Below are positions 55,859 through 64,000 of a stretch of 64,000 bases of DNA, in pieces. Under the pieces are notes generated by a model. It was not told the origin of the DNA, searched no databases, and saw only the letters and a list, made by a program, of their open reading frames with translations. Both the position numbers and the translations under genes were made by a program. The DNA comes from an uncultured Granulosicoccaceae bacterium (GTDB lineage: Bacteria; Pseudomonadota; Gammaproteobacteria; Granulosicoccales; Granulosicoccaceae). The stretch spans positions 1 through 64,000 of the forward strand of contig CALIHW010000048.1 of the NCBI GenBank assembly GCA_938020525.1. The letters run 5' to 3'. Numbering within the stretch: position 1 is the first letter of the stretch; each line of letters opens with the position of its first letter.

Positions 55859-57754
55859 CTATGTGGTGACCGGGTCGATATATCGTGCCCACCACAACTC
55901 AAAAGCCAGCATGCTCCAGAGCTCGCTGGAGTAATCCCTCTCACTGCTTTGGTGTTGCTGCCAGATAGTTTTCACTTCGTCGGGTTTAAAGAACTGTGAT
56001 AAGCCGTTGTTTGCACTAAACAGCTTTGATTCTGCGATTTGTTTAATTTCGTTTCTGAACCAATTGGCCAGTGGTACTGAAAATCCCATTTTTTTTCTAT
56101 AAAGCGTCTCATCTGTTAGTAGCCGTTCCATTGTGGTTTTCAGAATATACTTGGACTCTTTGTCTTTAAGTTTCAGATTAGCCGGAATAGTTGCTGCGTA
56201 CTCCACAACTCGGTAGTCGAGTATCGGTGCACGAGTTTCAAGTGAGTTGGCCATACTCATGCGGTCGACCTTGACCAGAATGTCTCCGGGCAGGTAGCTC
56301 TTGATATCGGTGTAGAGAATTTTAGAAAGGTGATTGTCTGTATCTGCAGATTTGTACAGATCGGTAATGATATCAGCTGGATTGTAATCTGAAAGTTCGG
56401 ATTTGAATTCGTCCCGTACGAGGCGATCCCAAAGCTGCTCACTGAAAAATGTATTTGAAATAAAGAATCCTGTGTCTGACGACACCGCTAAAGAACCCAA
56501 CAGCGATGCACCGCGGCGTAGCTGTCTATTGTTGCTATCGAAAAGCATTTGTGAGCCCTTTTTGAAAATACTGCCCGGGAGCATTGAAGGCACCAGCGAA
56601 CGGATTTTATTCTCGAGCTGATCCTGTTGATACTTGCTATAGCCTGCAAAATTTTCATCCCCGCCATCACCGGCCAATGCAACCGTAACCATTGATCTGG
56701 CCAGTTTGGATACAAAGTAAGTGGGTACAAAGGAAGGGTCAGCAAACGGCTCGTCAAAGTGGCCAGCGATATCAATTAGATTATCTTCTACATTTTCTTT
56801 TACTGTCAGCTCGTGATGATCAGTTTTGAACTGCTCCGCTACCATGGCAGCGTAGGCTACTTCATCAAATTTTTCTGAATCAAAGCCGATTGCACAGGTT
56901 GTAACGGGCTTGTCACTGTTGCCGGCCATTAGCCCAACGACCGCGCTCGAATCTACCCCACCGCTCAGAAATGCACCTAGTGGCACATCACTCACCATGC
57001 GACTTTTTACACTGTCGTCCAGCAGGTTGTAGAGCTCGTCCTGAATTTGATCAACCGGTTTATCGTTGGTATTGCTGAACGAGACATCCCAGTACTGTTG
57101 TATTTTTACATCGTCCTTGCTGACGAGCATCCAGTGACCGGCCTGCACTTTGTCAATATATTTAAAAATTGATTTTGTTTCGGGAACGTATTGATAGAAG
57201 AAGAAATCTTTTACTGCATCATTTCTAATAGTGCGATCAATATCCGGTGCCGCAAGGATTGCCTTTATTTCCGAGGCAAAAACGAATTGATTGTCTTTGC
57301 GGTAGTAGTAGAGTGGCTTCTTGCCGAGTCTGTCTCTGGCGAGAAACAGTGTCTTTTCTACGTTGTCCCAGATTGCGATGGAAAACATACCATTCAGTAG
57401 TTGCAGGCATTCGGGACCAAGTTTTTCGTACAACGCCAACATGACTTCTGTATCAGAAGAACCTTTGAAGTTGATACCTTCTTCCTCAAGCTCAGCTCTT
57501 AAAGTCTGGAAATTGTATATCTCACCATTAAAAACCGTAACATATCGCCCTGAAGGGGAGTTCATAGGTTGACGACCGGACTCTGTCAGATCGATAATCG
57601 CGAGCCTTCTGTGACACAGTCCGACATTTGTGTCTGCGAAGACATCAGAATCATCAGGCCCTCGATGGGCAATTGTGTTGCCCATGATTTCAAGCAGTGC
57701 TTCAGGGTTGCTGTACGAATGATTGAACTGAGTAAAACCTGCGATGCCGCACAT
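55859..57754 (-). CDS. Asparagine synthase-type amidotransferase
   Basis: A class II glutamine amidotransferase of 631 residues. After Met removal the catalytic Cys is the first residue (MCGIAGF), and the glutaminase half has the usual RRLAIIDL and FNGEIYNF. The synthase half carries the PP-loop SGGVDSSAVVGLM near residue 260. Exosortase-A and capsule loci often carry such AsnB homologues, where they probably amidate a sugar acid such as a uronate rather than aspartate. I use the ATG at 57754 because the Cys must be exposed at the N-terminus; the track adds 27 residues. Confidence 0.92.
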   Translation of the reverse strand: MCGIAGFTQFNHSYSNPEALLEIMGNTIAHRGPDDSDVFADTNVGLCHRRLAIIDLTESGRQPMNSPSGRYVTVFNGEIYNFQTLRAELEEEGINFKGSSDTEVMLALYEKLGPECLQLLNGMFSIAIWDNVEKTLFLARDRLGKKPLYYYRKDNQFVFASEIKAILAAPDIDRTIRNDAVKDFFFYQYVPETKSIFKYIDKVQAGHWMLVSKDDVKIQQYWDVSFSNTNDKPVDQIQDELYNLLDDSVKSRMVSDVPLGAFLSGGVDSSAVVGLMAGNSDKPVTTCAIGFDSEKFDEVAYAAMVAEQFKTDHHELTVKENVEDNLIDIAGHFDEPFADPSFVPTYFVSKLARSMVTVALAGDGGDENFAGYSKYQQDQLENKIRSLVPSMLPGSIFKKGSQMLFDSNNRQLRRGASLLGSLAVSSDTGFFISNTFFSEQLWDRLVRDEFKSELSDYNPADIITDLYKSADTDNHLSKILYTDIKSYLPGDILVKVDRMSMANSLETRAPILDYRVVEYAATIPANLKLKDKESKYILKTTMERLLTDETLYRKKMGFSVPLANWFRNEIKQIAESKLFSANNGLSQFFKPDEVKTIWQQHQSSERDYSSELWSMLAFELWWARYIDPVTT

Positions 57755-57992
57755 TGTGTAAATCCGTAGGTTGTTGCGAGTTTGAGGATCAGATTTTGAG
57801 TTTAAGTAGGTGAATCGACCAGCTCCCGGCTGCAAATATTAGCGGCTGATTGCCGATAATCTAATCACGAAGATGGACCTTAGATCTGCTACCAGGTAGC
57901 GATGGGAGACCTAGCTAGCATCAGCGACCGAAAAAATGCGGATCGGACATCCCGAGCCGATGAAAGGCTAAATCATAACTGTTGTAATCGAA

Positions 57993-58871
57993 ATGACAAC
58001 CAGCACAAACTCCAACCCGCGTCCCACAAATGCAATGACAGTGGATGTCGAAGACTACTTTCAAGTTTCTGCTTTTGATCCGTATGTCGACCGGTCTACC
58101 TGGGGAAATTACGAAAGCCGGGTCGAGAGCAATACCGATCGAATATTGAGCATGTTTGACGAGCATAATGTGAAAGGCACCTTTTTCACATTAGGCTGGG
58201 TGGCTGAAAAATATCCAGCAGTGGTGCGTCGAATCGTTGCGGGCGGGCATGAGCTGGCATCTCACGGGTGGGATCACATAATGGTCACCCGCTTATCCAG
58301 GGAAGAGTTTGCGCAGGATATAAAGCGTGCAAAGCAAACACTTGAAGATGTGACTGGTGCACAGGTGAGTGGTTACCGTGCGCCGAGCTACTCTTTCACA
58401 AAAAAGAATGACTGGGCCCACACTGTGCTCGCTGAGCAGGAATATCGTTACAGTTCAAGTGTTGCTCCGATTCAACATGATTTGTACGGAATACCAGATG
58501 CACCGCGGTTTGCGCACTCTCGGGCAGAAGGTGCGGTTGTGGAATTACCCATTACCACGACAAGAGTTTTAGGGCGAAATCTGCCTTGCGGTGGTGGTGG
58601 CTGGTTTCGACTTTATCCGTATCAAGTAAGTCGCTGGGCAATTAATCGAGTTCACAAGAACGATAGCGAACGCACTATTTTCTACTTTCATCCATGGGAG
58701 ATTGATCCAAAACAACCACGAATTGATGGGCTGAGCGCACGTACCCGTTTTCGTCATTATCAGAATTTAGCTCGAATGGAGCACAAAATAGAGCGGCTGT
58801 TAAAGGATTTTGAATGGGGAACAATGACTGATGTGTTTGCAGAAGAGCTTGCTGTTAAAGCGGCTGCTTAG
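57993..58871 (+). CDS. Polysaccharide deacetylase, XrtA-associated
   Basis: A NodB-type carbohydrate esterase of 292 residues. The metal-binding MTVDVEDYFQV and HELASHGWDH (Asp-His-His) and the catalytic base region GYRAPSYSFTKKN are present. The C-terminal extension with FYFHPWEIDP, RTRFRHYQNL and MEHKIERLLKDFEWGTMTDV is the one typical of the deacetylase in exosortase-A loci. No signal peptide is seen, as in other members. It would remove N-acetyl groups from a glycan intermediate. Confidence 0.93.
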   Translation: MTTSTNSNPRPTNAMTVDVEDYFQVSAFDPYVDRSTWGNYESRVESNTDRILSMFDEHNVKGTFFTLGWVAEKYPAVVRRIVAGGHELASHGWDHIMVTRLSREEFAQDIKRAKQTLEDVTGAQVSGYRAPSYSFTKKNDWAHTVLAEQEYRYSSSVAPIQHDLYGIPDAPRFAHSRAEGAVVELPITTTRVLGRNLPCGGGGWFRLYPYQVSRWAINRVHKNDSERTIFYFHPWEIDPKQPRIDGLSARTRFRHYQNLARMEHKIERLLKDFEWGTMTDVFAEELAVKAAA

Positions 58872-59135
58872 ATAATTAATTGTAAAGTGTTCGATTTATT
58901 TAACATTTACGAAACTATGCGATTTAGTATGAGATGCTTGTCACACGGGTTAATACAACATACTGAATTTGCATCTGATGCTCTGCGCTTAGAGCGAAGG
59001 TTTAAGGTACCTTCAGCCGCTATACAGACGGAGCTAAACCCTAAGTGATACATTTTTGTAGCGTTGTGAGAATAGGTTCGAGGTACGTAAACTGTAATTT
59101 CCGTATAGTACGCCGTTTTCCAGCAGGCCAAGTTT
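58872..59135. promoter_or_regulatory. Region upstream of the export operon
   Basis: About 264 bases with no gene, AT-rich at the left. It contains a short palindrome AAGGTACCTT near 59005 and possibly the promoter of the ATPase-wza-wzz-kinase series. No sigma-54 box was found; PrsR-type control known from other XrtA systems cannot be claimed. Confidence 0.35.
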
Positions 59136-59984
59136 ATGTATCAGGAACATTACAGTTTAAAAGCGGAACCTTTTCCACTGTCCTCACGAGGCGAGGGTCT
59201 GTTTTTTCATGAATCATTTAAACGATGTATGTCTTACCTTTTGTATGCTTTTCACAGAGGTGAAGGAATGGTCTTGATCACTGGCTTGCCCGGGGGTGGT
59301 AAGACCACCTTAATTGAAGAGATCGTGACAGAGACGAGCGATATCGAAATGCCGGTCACAGTGGTGGATTGTGCGAATTTGGCAGGTAGTGATCTACTTG
59401 AGCTCTATTTGGAAGGGCTTGGTGTGGTTGCGGCCCCTGATGTATCCAATGCACGTGCCGTTCGCGATACTTTAGCCAGCATCCGTCAGGCGAGGCGACC
59501 GGTATTGGTGCTTGATGACGCGCACTTGCTTTCGGAAGAAGATTTTAAGACAGTTTACATGTTGTGCAATCTTAAGCAGAAGGGTGTGCACCTTGTACAA
59601 GTTGTGTTGGCCGGCCATCCAAAACTGCGAGAAACACTGCTGTCACCCGGTAAAGAGCAGTTGCATCAGCGATTAGTTGCAACTTGCAACATTGATGCAC
59701 TGGAGATGTCAGAGACACGAGAGTACATTCTGCATAAGTTGCGTGCAGTTGGTTGGACCGATAATCCAAGTGTTGCAGAAAGTGTCTATGGAGCGATTTA
59801 CAGATCCAGTCTCGGTGTCCCGCGGTGGATCGACTTGATTTGCAGTCGCATGTTGTTGAATGCCATGGCTGGTGATAGAGAATTTATTTCCCTTGATGAT
59901 ATTTGTGAAGTAATCAGGGACCTTATTAACGAAGATTTGCTGCCGGATCAGGTTCGGTTGTCAACCCAGAAAAAAGTAGCTTGA
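59136..59984 (+). CDS. AAA ATPase of the XrtA/PEP-CTERM system (ExeA-like)
   Basis: A cytoplasmic ATPase of 282 residues related to ExeA/GspA. It opens with MYQEHYSLKAEPFPLS, the signature of the subfamily in exosortase-A loci. Walker A is GLPGGGKTT (near residue 50), Walker B is VLVLDDAHLLSEE (near 128), and the sensor region follows. Its exact role is unknown; it may drive assembly of the export apparatus. Its TGA overlaps a TTG, with the export protein gene following at once. Confidence 0.93.
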   Translation: MYQEHYSLKAEPFPLSSRGEGLFFHESFKRCMSYLLYAFHRGEGMVLITGLPGGGKTTLIEEIVTETSDIEMPVTVVDCANLAGSDLLELYLEGLGVVAAPDVSNARAVRDTLASIRQARRPVLVLDDAHLLSEEDFKTVYMLCNLKQKGVHLVQVVLAGHPKLRETLLSPGKEQLHQRLVATCNIDALEMSETREYILHKLRAVGWTDNPSVAESVYGAIYRSSLGVPRWIDLICSRMLLNAMAGDREFISLDDICEVIRDLINEDLLPDQVRLSTQKKVA

Positions 59985-59992
59985 GTGCCAAC

Positions 59993-60661
59993 ATGAAAAC
60001 TTTGTTTACTTCTGTAATAGCATTGTTCGTCGCCGCCGGATGTACCTCCGGGCCATCGGGTGTCGCCCAGCCGAGTCAGACTCCGACAACTGTGGAGGCG
60101 GTAGCTGCAGCTCCAGGTAGCAATGGCGTACCGGCGGCCACAGCTCAGGAAGGTGGTTATCAGTACGTCATAGGCCCTGGGGACACACTTGATATTTTTG
60201 TGTGGGGTTACGAAGACCTGTCAGTACAGGTTCCTGTACGACCGGACGGTAGAATTACAACGCGCCTTATTGAAGATATGCAGGCGAGCGGTAAGACTCC
60301 GACTGAGCTTGCACGAGACATTGAAAAGAAATACGTCACCTATGTGAAGAATCCAACAGTGACTATCACGGTTGATCAGTTCGTTGGCGATCCGTCGCAA
60401 CAGATTAAGGTGGTTGGCGGAGGCTCTGAGCCGAAGACTGTCCCTTATCGGAACAACATGACTGTGCTCGATGTCATGATCGAGGTTGGCGGGTTGAGCA
60501 AATTCTCCAGCGGTAACAAAGCCCGCTTGGTACGCACAGAGAATGGCCAGCAACGCTCTTATAGAGTCCGATTGCAAAGCCTGTTGAAAGGTGGCGATAT
60601 CAAAGCAAACCGTCCGGTACAGCCGGGCGACATTATCATTATTCCTGAGTCGTGGTTCTAG
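59993..60661 (+). CDS. Polysaccharide export lipoprotein (Wza-like), XrtA-associated
   Basis: An outer-membrane auxiliary lipoprotein of about 222 residues. The signal peptide ends in the lipobox AAGC; then comes a Pro/Ala/Ser-rich linker, the poly_export domain (YQYVIGPGDTLDIFVWGYEDLSVQVPVRPDGRITTRLIEDMQASGKT) and a SLBB-like domain (IKVVGGGSEPKTVPY, then DVMIEVGGL). It is the short Wza type of exosortase-A loci and forms part of the export channel. The start may instead be the TTG at 59981 that overlaps the ATPase stop. Confidence 0.93.
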   Translation: MKTLFTSVIALFVAAGCTSGPSGVAQPSQTPTTVEAVAAAPGSNGVPAATAQEGGYQYVIGPGDTLDIFVWGYEDLSVQVPVRPDGRITTRLIEDMQASGKTPTELARDIEKKYVTYVKNPTVTITVDQFVGDPSQQIKVVGGGSEPKTVPYRNNMTVLDVMIEVGGLSKFSSGNKARLVRTENGQQRSYRVRLQSLLKGGDIKANRPVQPGDIIIIPESWF

Positions 60662-60716
60662 GTTCAGCTGGAATAACGATTGGTAATCCTAATTATATAA
60701 AGGCTAGTAAAAGATA

Positions 60717-62306
60717 ATGCATGAGTTATTTGACAAGTTAAGTGAGTTTGTCTGGGGTGTCACCAGATACCGATGGACTGCGTTGGCAATCGCCTGGACC
60801 CTGGCATTGCTGGGATGGTTAATGGTTGCCCAGGTTGATTCCCGCTATCCGGCTACAGCTCGGCTGTTCGTTGATACTAACCGTATTCTCGGGCCCTTGA
60901 TTCGCGACATTTCCGTTCAGACTGACGTCAAGAAGCAGGTTGCCTTAATGAGTAAAACTCTATTGAGCCGCCCGAACCTTGAAGCATTGATAGAGAAGAA
61001 CAACCTTGATGTCGGCATACTGCCTGGCGATACAACTGGCTATGAAGATCTTATAGAAACTCTTGGAGGCGAGATCGAGATCTATGATACCAACGGTACC
61101 AAGTCTCTCTACTCAGTAGAATATTCACACGAGCAGGCAGGCGTAGCGCTGGGTGTTGTTGAAACACTGGTTGATATTTTCGTCAATAGCTCGCTGGATG
61201 AAGAGCGCAAAGATAATCAAACTGCTATCACTTTTCTTGACAAGCAGATTGAGGATTATGAGCAGCGTTTGACTGCTGCAGAACAACGCCTCGCTGATTT
61301 CAAATTACAGAATGCAGGATCGTTACCCGGCGAAGAAGGCGGGTACTACCAGCGCATGGAAAACCTTGTGGTCCAGCAGAGAGCCTCTGAACTTGGATTT
61401 CAGGAAGCTAGAAACACGCGTAACTCACTGCGTGAACAGCTGGCACAGGTTGAGCGTAATGTGCTGAGTTCAGCGAGTTCTGTATCACCGGAAGATGCTC
61501 GCATAGAGGAATTGCAAAACCAGCTTGATGAGCTGCTTGTCAGATTTACTGATCGCCATCCGCAGGTGTCCATACTACGACAGTCTATTGCTGACCTCGA
61601 AGCTTCGAAGTTAAGAAACACTGGTAACTTCGGCAATCGAAATGCACTACTGCAAGGAGATAAGGTTTATCAGGAAGTGAGCACACTGCTGGCTAACGCA
61701 GAGGCAGAAGTTGCAAAGTTCCAGGCGAGAACTGCTAACTATGATTCTCGTGTGAGCTCGCTAAAGAGCACCGCTGACAGTTTTCCTTTGGTGGAAGCTG
61801 AACTGGTGCAACTTGATCGTGACTACAACACGGTACGTCAGCAGCATGCAACTCTTCTGAATAAGAGAGAACAGGCCGCATTGACAGGTAACGTTGAGCG
61901 AGACTCTAACGACGTAAAGATCCGATTGATCGATCCGCCGTTTGTACCGTCACGACCTACTGATCCAGACAAGTTGTTGCTAAACGCGCTTGTATTGGTC
62001 GGAAGTATTGCAGTCGGTGTTGCTGTGAGTTTCTTCCTCTCGCTGTTACACCCGGTTTTCTATAATCGTCGCGCGTTAGAGCACTACACACGAATTCCTG
62101 TACTGGGTGGTGTGAGTATGTCTCAACAAGCTTCGGGTCGGTTCGATAACACGGTATCCAATTTAAACTTCGGTATATTGGCTTTACTGTTACCAGTTGT
62201 TTTTGGTGGATTGTTGTACATGCAAGTGAAAAATACTCAGGTATACGAGAGTCTTAAAATCGACGCATTCAGCGGAACTAAACAAGTTTCTATGCTGGAC
62301 CAGTAA
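60717..62306 (+). CDS. Wzz-type chain-length protein, XrtA-associated
   Basis: An inner-membrane polysaccharide co-polymerase of 529 residues. It has a first membrane helix (about 22-40), a long periplasmic coiled-coil domain (about 60-400, with QQRASELGFQEARNTRNSLREQLAQVE) and C-terminal helices (about 423-443 and 487-505). FPLVEAELVQLDRDYNTVRQQHATLLNKRE is the family motif before the second helix, and IDPPFVPSRPTDP precedes it. It lacks a kinase domain, which is separate downstream. It sets polymer length and works with the tyrosine kinase. Confidence 0.93.
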   Translation: MHELFDKLSEFVWGVTRYRWTALAIAWTLALLGWLMVAQVDSRYPATARLFVDTNRILGPLIRDISVQTDVKKQVALMSKTLLSRPNLEALIEKNNLDVGILPGDTTGYEDLIETLGGEIEIYDTNGTKSLYSVEYSHEQAGVALGVVETLVDIFVNSSLDEERKDNQTAITFLDKQIEDYEQRLTAAEQRLADFKLQNAGSLPGEEGGYYQRMENLVVQQRASELGFQEARNTRNSLREQLAQVERNVLSSASSVSPEDARIEELQNQLDELLVRFTDRHPQVSILRQSIADLEASKLRNTGNFGNRNALLQGDKVYQEVSTLLANAEAEVAKFQARTANYDSRVSSLKSTADSFPLVEAELVQLDRDYNTVRQQHATLLNKREQAALTGNVERDSNDVKIRLIDPPFVPSRPTDPDKLLLNALVLVGSIAVGVAVSFFLSLLHPVFYNRRALEHYTRIPVLGGVSMSQQASGRFDNTVSNLNFGILALLLPVVFGGLLYMQVKNTQVYESLKIDAFSGTKQVSMLDQ

Positions 62307-62340
62307 CCGAACAACTAATTTTAAAGTAAGGACAGTAGTA

Positions 62341-63288
62341 ATGGGTGCAATTGAAAAGGCTATTGCGAGATTTAATGTTGCGAGTAATCCTGATGCAATC
62401 CAGGATGCGCAAGTTGAAGAAGCTGCTCGAATTCCGCCAATTCCCGGCGTACCGCCAAAGACGCCAGTCATGACTGACAACCCGTCGGTGCAGTTGGTGA
62501 AGAGCGGTAGTTTTCGATCGAATGCGGCTAACTCGAACAAGACGTTCACGCTGCCGTATAAAGCAATGGAAAAGGAAGGATTGTTGTCGTTGTCAGCTCC
62601 GAGAAACCAGATGTCGGAAGAATACCGGGCTATCAAGCGTCCGATACTGGCAGCGATCGATTCGCAGGATCCGACAACCGATATTGATGGGGTTAACCGT
62701 AATGTGATTATGGTGACCAGCTGCATCTCCGGAGAAGGGAAAACTTTCTCCGCGATCAACCTGGCTTTGAGTATTGCTATGGAAAAAGATCGCGAAGTGT
62801 TGCTTGTTGATGGTGATATCACCAATCCCAGTTGTGGTAAGCGACTTGGTTTCGACAAAGAAAGCACAGGTTTGACTGAGCTTCTGCAAAACAAGGATCG
62901 TGATCCGGAAGAGTTGATCTGGCAGTCAGACCTGCCAAACTTTCGTTTCCTGCCGGCGGGCATTTCCCATAACCACGTGACTGAACTGCTGTCGAGTAGA
63001 AATATGTCTGACCTGGTTGATGGTTTGTCGCGCAACTTTCCGGAGCGAGTGATTATTATTGACTCGGCACCATTGCTTCTAACTAGTGAGGCGAGCATTG
63101 TCGCTGATTTGACTGGTCAGATTGTTTTTGTTGTCAGTGCTGAATCGACTACCAGAGGTATGGTGTCAGACGCTTTGAGAATCGTTAATGATCACTCCAG
63201 AGTCGGATTCCTGCTCAACAAGACTCGCAAGGCTCAGAACAATATCTATGGCTACGGTTACGGCTATGGTTTCTCAAATACCGGTTAA
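62341..63288 (+). CDS. Bacterial tyrosine autokinase, XrtA-associated
   Basis: A cytoplasmic BY-kinase of the CpsD/Wzc-C-terminal type, 315 residues. Walker A is SCISGEGKTFSAINLA near residue 125-140, Walker A' is VLLVDGDITNPS and Walker B is RVIIIDSAPLL. It ends in a short tyrosine cluster NNIYGYGYGYGFSNTG, the probable autophosphorylation tail; four of its residues are tyrosines spaced every second residue. It follows the chain-length gene by 34 bases and is its expected partner in polymer assembly. Confidence 0.93.
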   Translation: MGAIEKAIARFNVASNPDAIQDAQVEEAARIPPIPGVPPKTPVMTDNPSVQLVKSGSFRSNAANSNKTFTLPYKAMEKEGLLSLSAPRNQMSEEYRAIKRPILAAIDSQDPTTDIDGVNRNVIMVTSCISGEGKTFSAINLALSIAMEKDREVLLVDGDITNPSCGKRLGFDKESTGLTELLQNKDRDPEELIWQSDLPNFRFLPAGISHNHVTELLSSRNMSDLVDGLSRNFPERVIIIDSAPLLLTSEASIVADLTGQIVFVVSAESTTRGMVSDALRIVNDHSRVGFLLNKTRKAQNNIYGYGYGYGFSNTG

Positions 63289-63331
63289 TACCGGCAATAT
63301 TAGTCACATAGATAACGAATAGTGAGCAGTC

Positions 63332-63356
63332 GCCACGCGATTTTGCGTGGCTTCTT
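63332..63356 (+). terminator. Terminator after the tyrosine kinase gene
   Basis: GCCACGC pairs with GCGTGGC around a 6-base loop (GATTTT), followed by TTCTTGTGT. It lies 44 bases after the kinase stop and could end or attenuate the transcript before the outer-membrane gene. Confidence 0.65.
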
Positions 63357-63487
63357 GTGTCATAATTCTGTGGTTTAACTGAGCAGGTTCCTAAGAGTGC
63401 TTGCTTTACTGACTTACCTCACTGCCAGCCTCGTGCGGTGTTGGTTGTGGCCTTGTTACGGGCAGCAACAAAAGACGGATTTGTCCA

Positions 63488-64000
63488 ATGTATAGAAATA
63501 CTATCCCAGCAGCACTGCTTTTTTCACTACTCGGCTTTGGCACAGAACCGGTGTATGCGAATTGGGAAGTGTACAAATTTCTCGATGTGGGAGTGACCGC
63601 AACAGACAATCTGCAACAGTTCTTAGGTGAAGAGCTGGTCTATAGTGTCAGGCCCTCTGTCGAGTTGTCCTTTAGGGGTAATCGATTTAACACCGATATT
63701 CTCGCTAGCGTAGAAGCGTATCGTTTCGAAGAGCGGGGTGACAGCATCGTTGATCCGCGAATTTCTTTGAATACCACGGGTACGTTAGTTGATAACCTCT
63801 TGTATCTGGATTCCACTCTGGATGTCGGTAAAGTTCTTCCTGGTGACGATTTTTTTGACCTTAACGAAGATGCTGATACTCAGGGGCGCTTAAAATTCAA
63901 CCCGTTTTTTGCTCGTCGAATAGGCCGGTTTGCTGATGTTTATCTAGGTTATGGCCATCAGTCTCTCGACAATGAGTTTGATGGAAGTATTGATTTTCAG
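63488..64000 (+). CDS. Outer-membrane protein of the XrtA system, partial
   Basis: The frame opens at the ATG at 63488 and runs to the window end (171 codons), so the C-terminal part is missing; the ORF track does not list it. A signal peptide of about 24 residues ends in PVYAN. The mature part shows amphipathic beta-strands with aromatic ends (EVYKFLDVGVTATDNLQQ, FNTDILASVEAYRFEERGD, DVYLGYGHQSLDNEF), as in the large beta-barrel proteins of exosortase-A loci, one of which is probably the outer-membrane exit. A terminator-like hairpin separates it from the kinase gene. Confidence 0.85.
   Translation, partial: MYRNTIPAALLFSLLGFGTEPVYANWEVYKFLDVGVTATDNLQQFLGEELVYSVRPSVELSFRGNRFNTDILASVEAYRFEERGDSIVDPRISLNTTGTLVDNLLYLDSTLDVGKVLPGDDFFDLNEDADTQGRLKFNPFFARRIGRFADVYLGYGHQSLDNEFDGSIDFQ

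Noticed and set aside
55842-55895. Extended start of the glycosyltransferase at 55895
   Set aside because: It would overlap the amidotransferase gene by 37 bases; the ATG at 55841 gives a typical N-terminus and a 17-base gap.
1-64000. tRNA, rRNA, CRISPR arrays and sigma-54 promoters
   Set aside because: I looked for T-loop sequences, regular spacer-repeat patterns and TGGCAC-N5-TTGC boxes in the gaps and saw none; a tool-based search was not possible.

Overview
The window is a stretch of chromosome from a free-living gammaproteobacterium, probably marine. The clues are gatCAB transcribed away from an mreB-like gene (the order seen in Pseudomonas-type genomes), a CmoB-type tRNA methyltransferase, gpt, RNase D, a LiuR-type MerR regulator beside an IcmF fusion, an ectoine synthase homologue and an XrtA (exosortase A) type exopolysaccharide locus. 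By eye, base composition is fairly even and moderate in GC. I saw no prophage, CRISPR array, rRNA or tRNA. The genus cannot be fixed from this sequence.

Layout. 1-4.9 kb: a strongly diverged MreB homologue facing gatC-gatA-gatB. 4.9-10.5 kb: four exported proteins (a small outer-membrane barrel and three lipoproteins, one an M16 metallopeptidase). 10.5-19.5 kb, all minus strand: malonyl-CoA decarboxylase, murB, a MATE transporter, ugd with a strong terminator, mnmD, an unknown gene preceded by a broken small ORF, and cmoB. 19.6-22.4 kb, plus: an AlkA-like glycosylase in tandem with an Nmad3-family protein, then azlCD. 22.4-26.5 kb, minus: an overlapping aroG-apt-gpt operon with a MITE-like foldback element upstream, RNase D and a TPR-like protein. 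26.8-29 kb: a thioesterase, a type II haloacid dehalogenase, a tandem CDGSH protein and a membrane protein. 29-36.7 kb: acyl-CoA dehydrogenase, thiolase and a LiuR-like regulator, divergent from fused isobutyryl-CoA mutase icmF, with a 24-bp perfect palindrome between them; then an SDR and a MarR regulator. 37-43.8 kb: a PAS-GGDEF-EAL protein, a TVP38/FAD-reductase pair, and a PLP dehydratase divergent from a solitary ectC. 44-64 kb: an exopolysaccharide locus with Wzx-type flippase, acetyltransferase, FemAB-like protein, glycosyltransferases, a PcRGLX/YetA-like glycan-acting protein, a VanZ-type protein, O-antigen-ligase-like polymerase, amidotransferase, deacetylase, AAA ATPase, export lipoprotein, chain-length protein, tyrosine kinase and the start of an outer-membrane protein cut by the window edge.

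How it fits together. The last 20 kb reads as one assembly, modification and export machine for an exosortase-A-type polysaccharide; the exosortase itself and the initiating sugar transferase are not in the window. The 29-36 kb block is a branched- or short-chain acyl-CoA module that probably shares one regulator. The most notable oddities are the loss in CmoB of a residue equivalent to E. coli Tyr200, a FemAB protein with an N-terminal arm resembling that of seryl-tRNA synthetase, a pentapeptide repeat array inside the Nmad3 protein, a flippase whose expected N-terminus lies upstream of its first ATG, an interrupted small ORF behind cmoB, and the diverged MreB. All function calls come from reading the translations; no database search was run.
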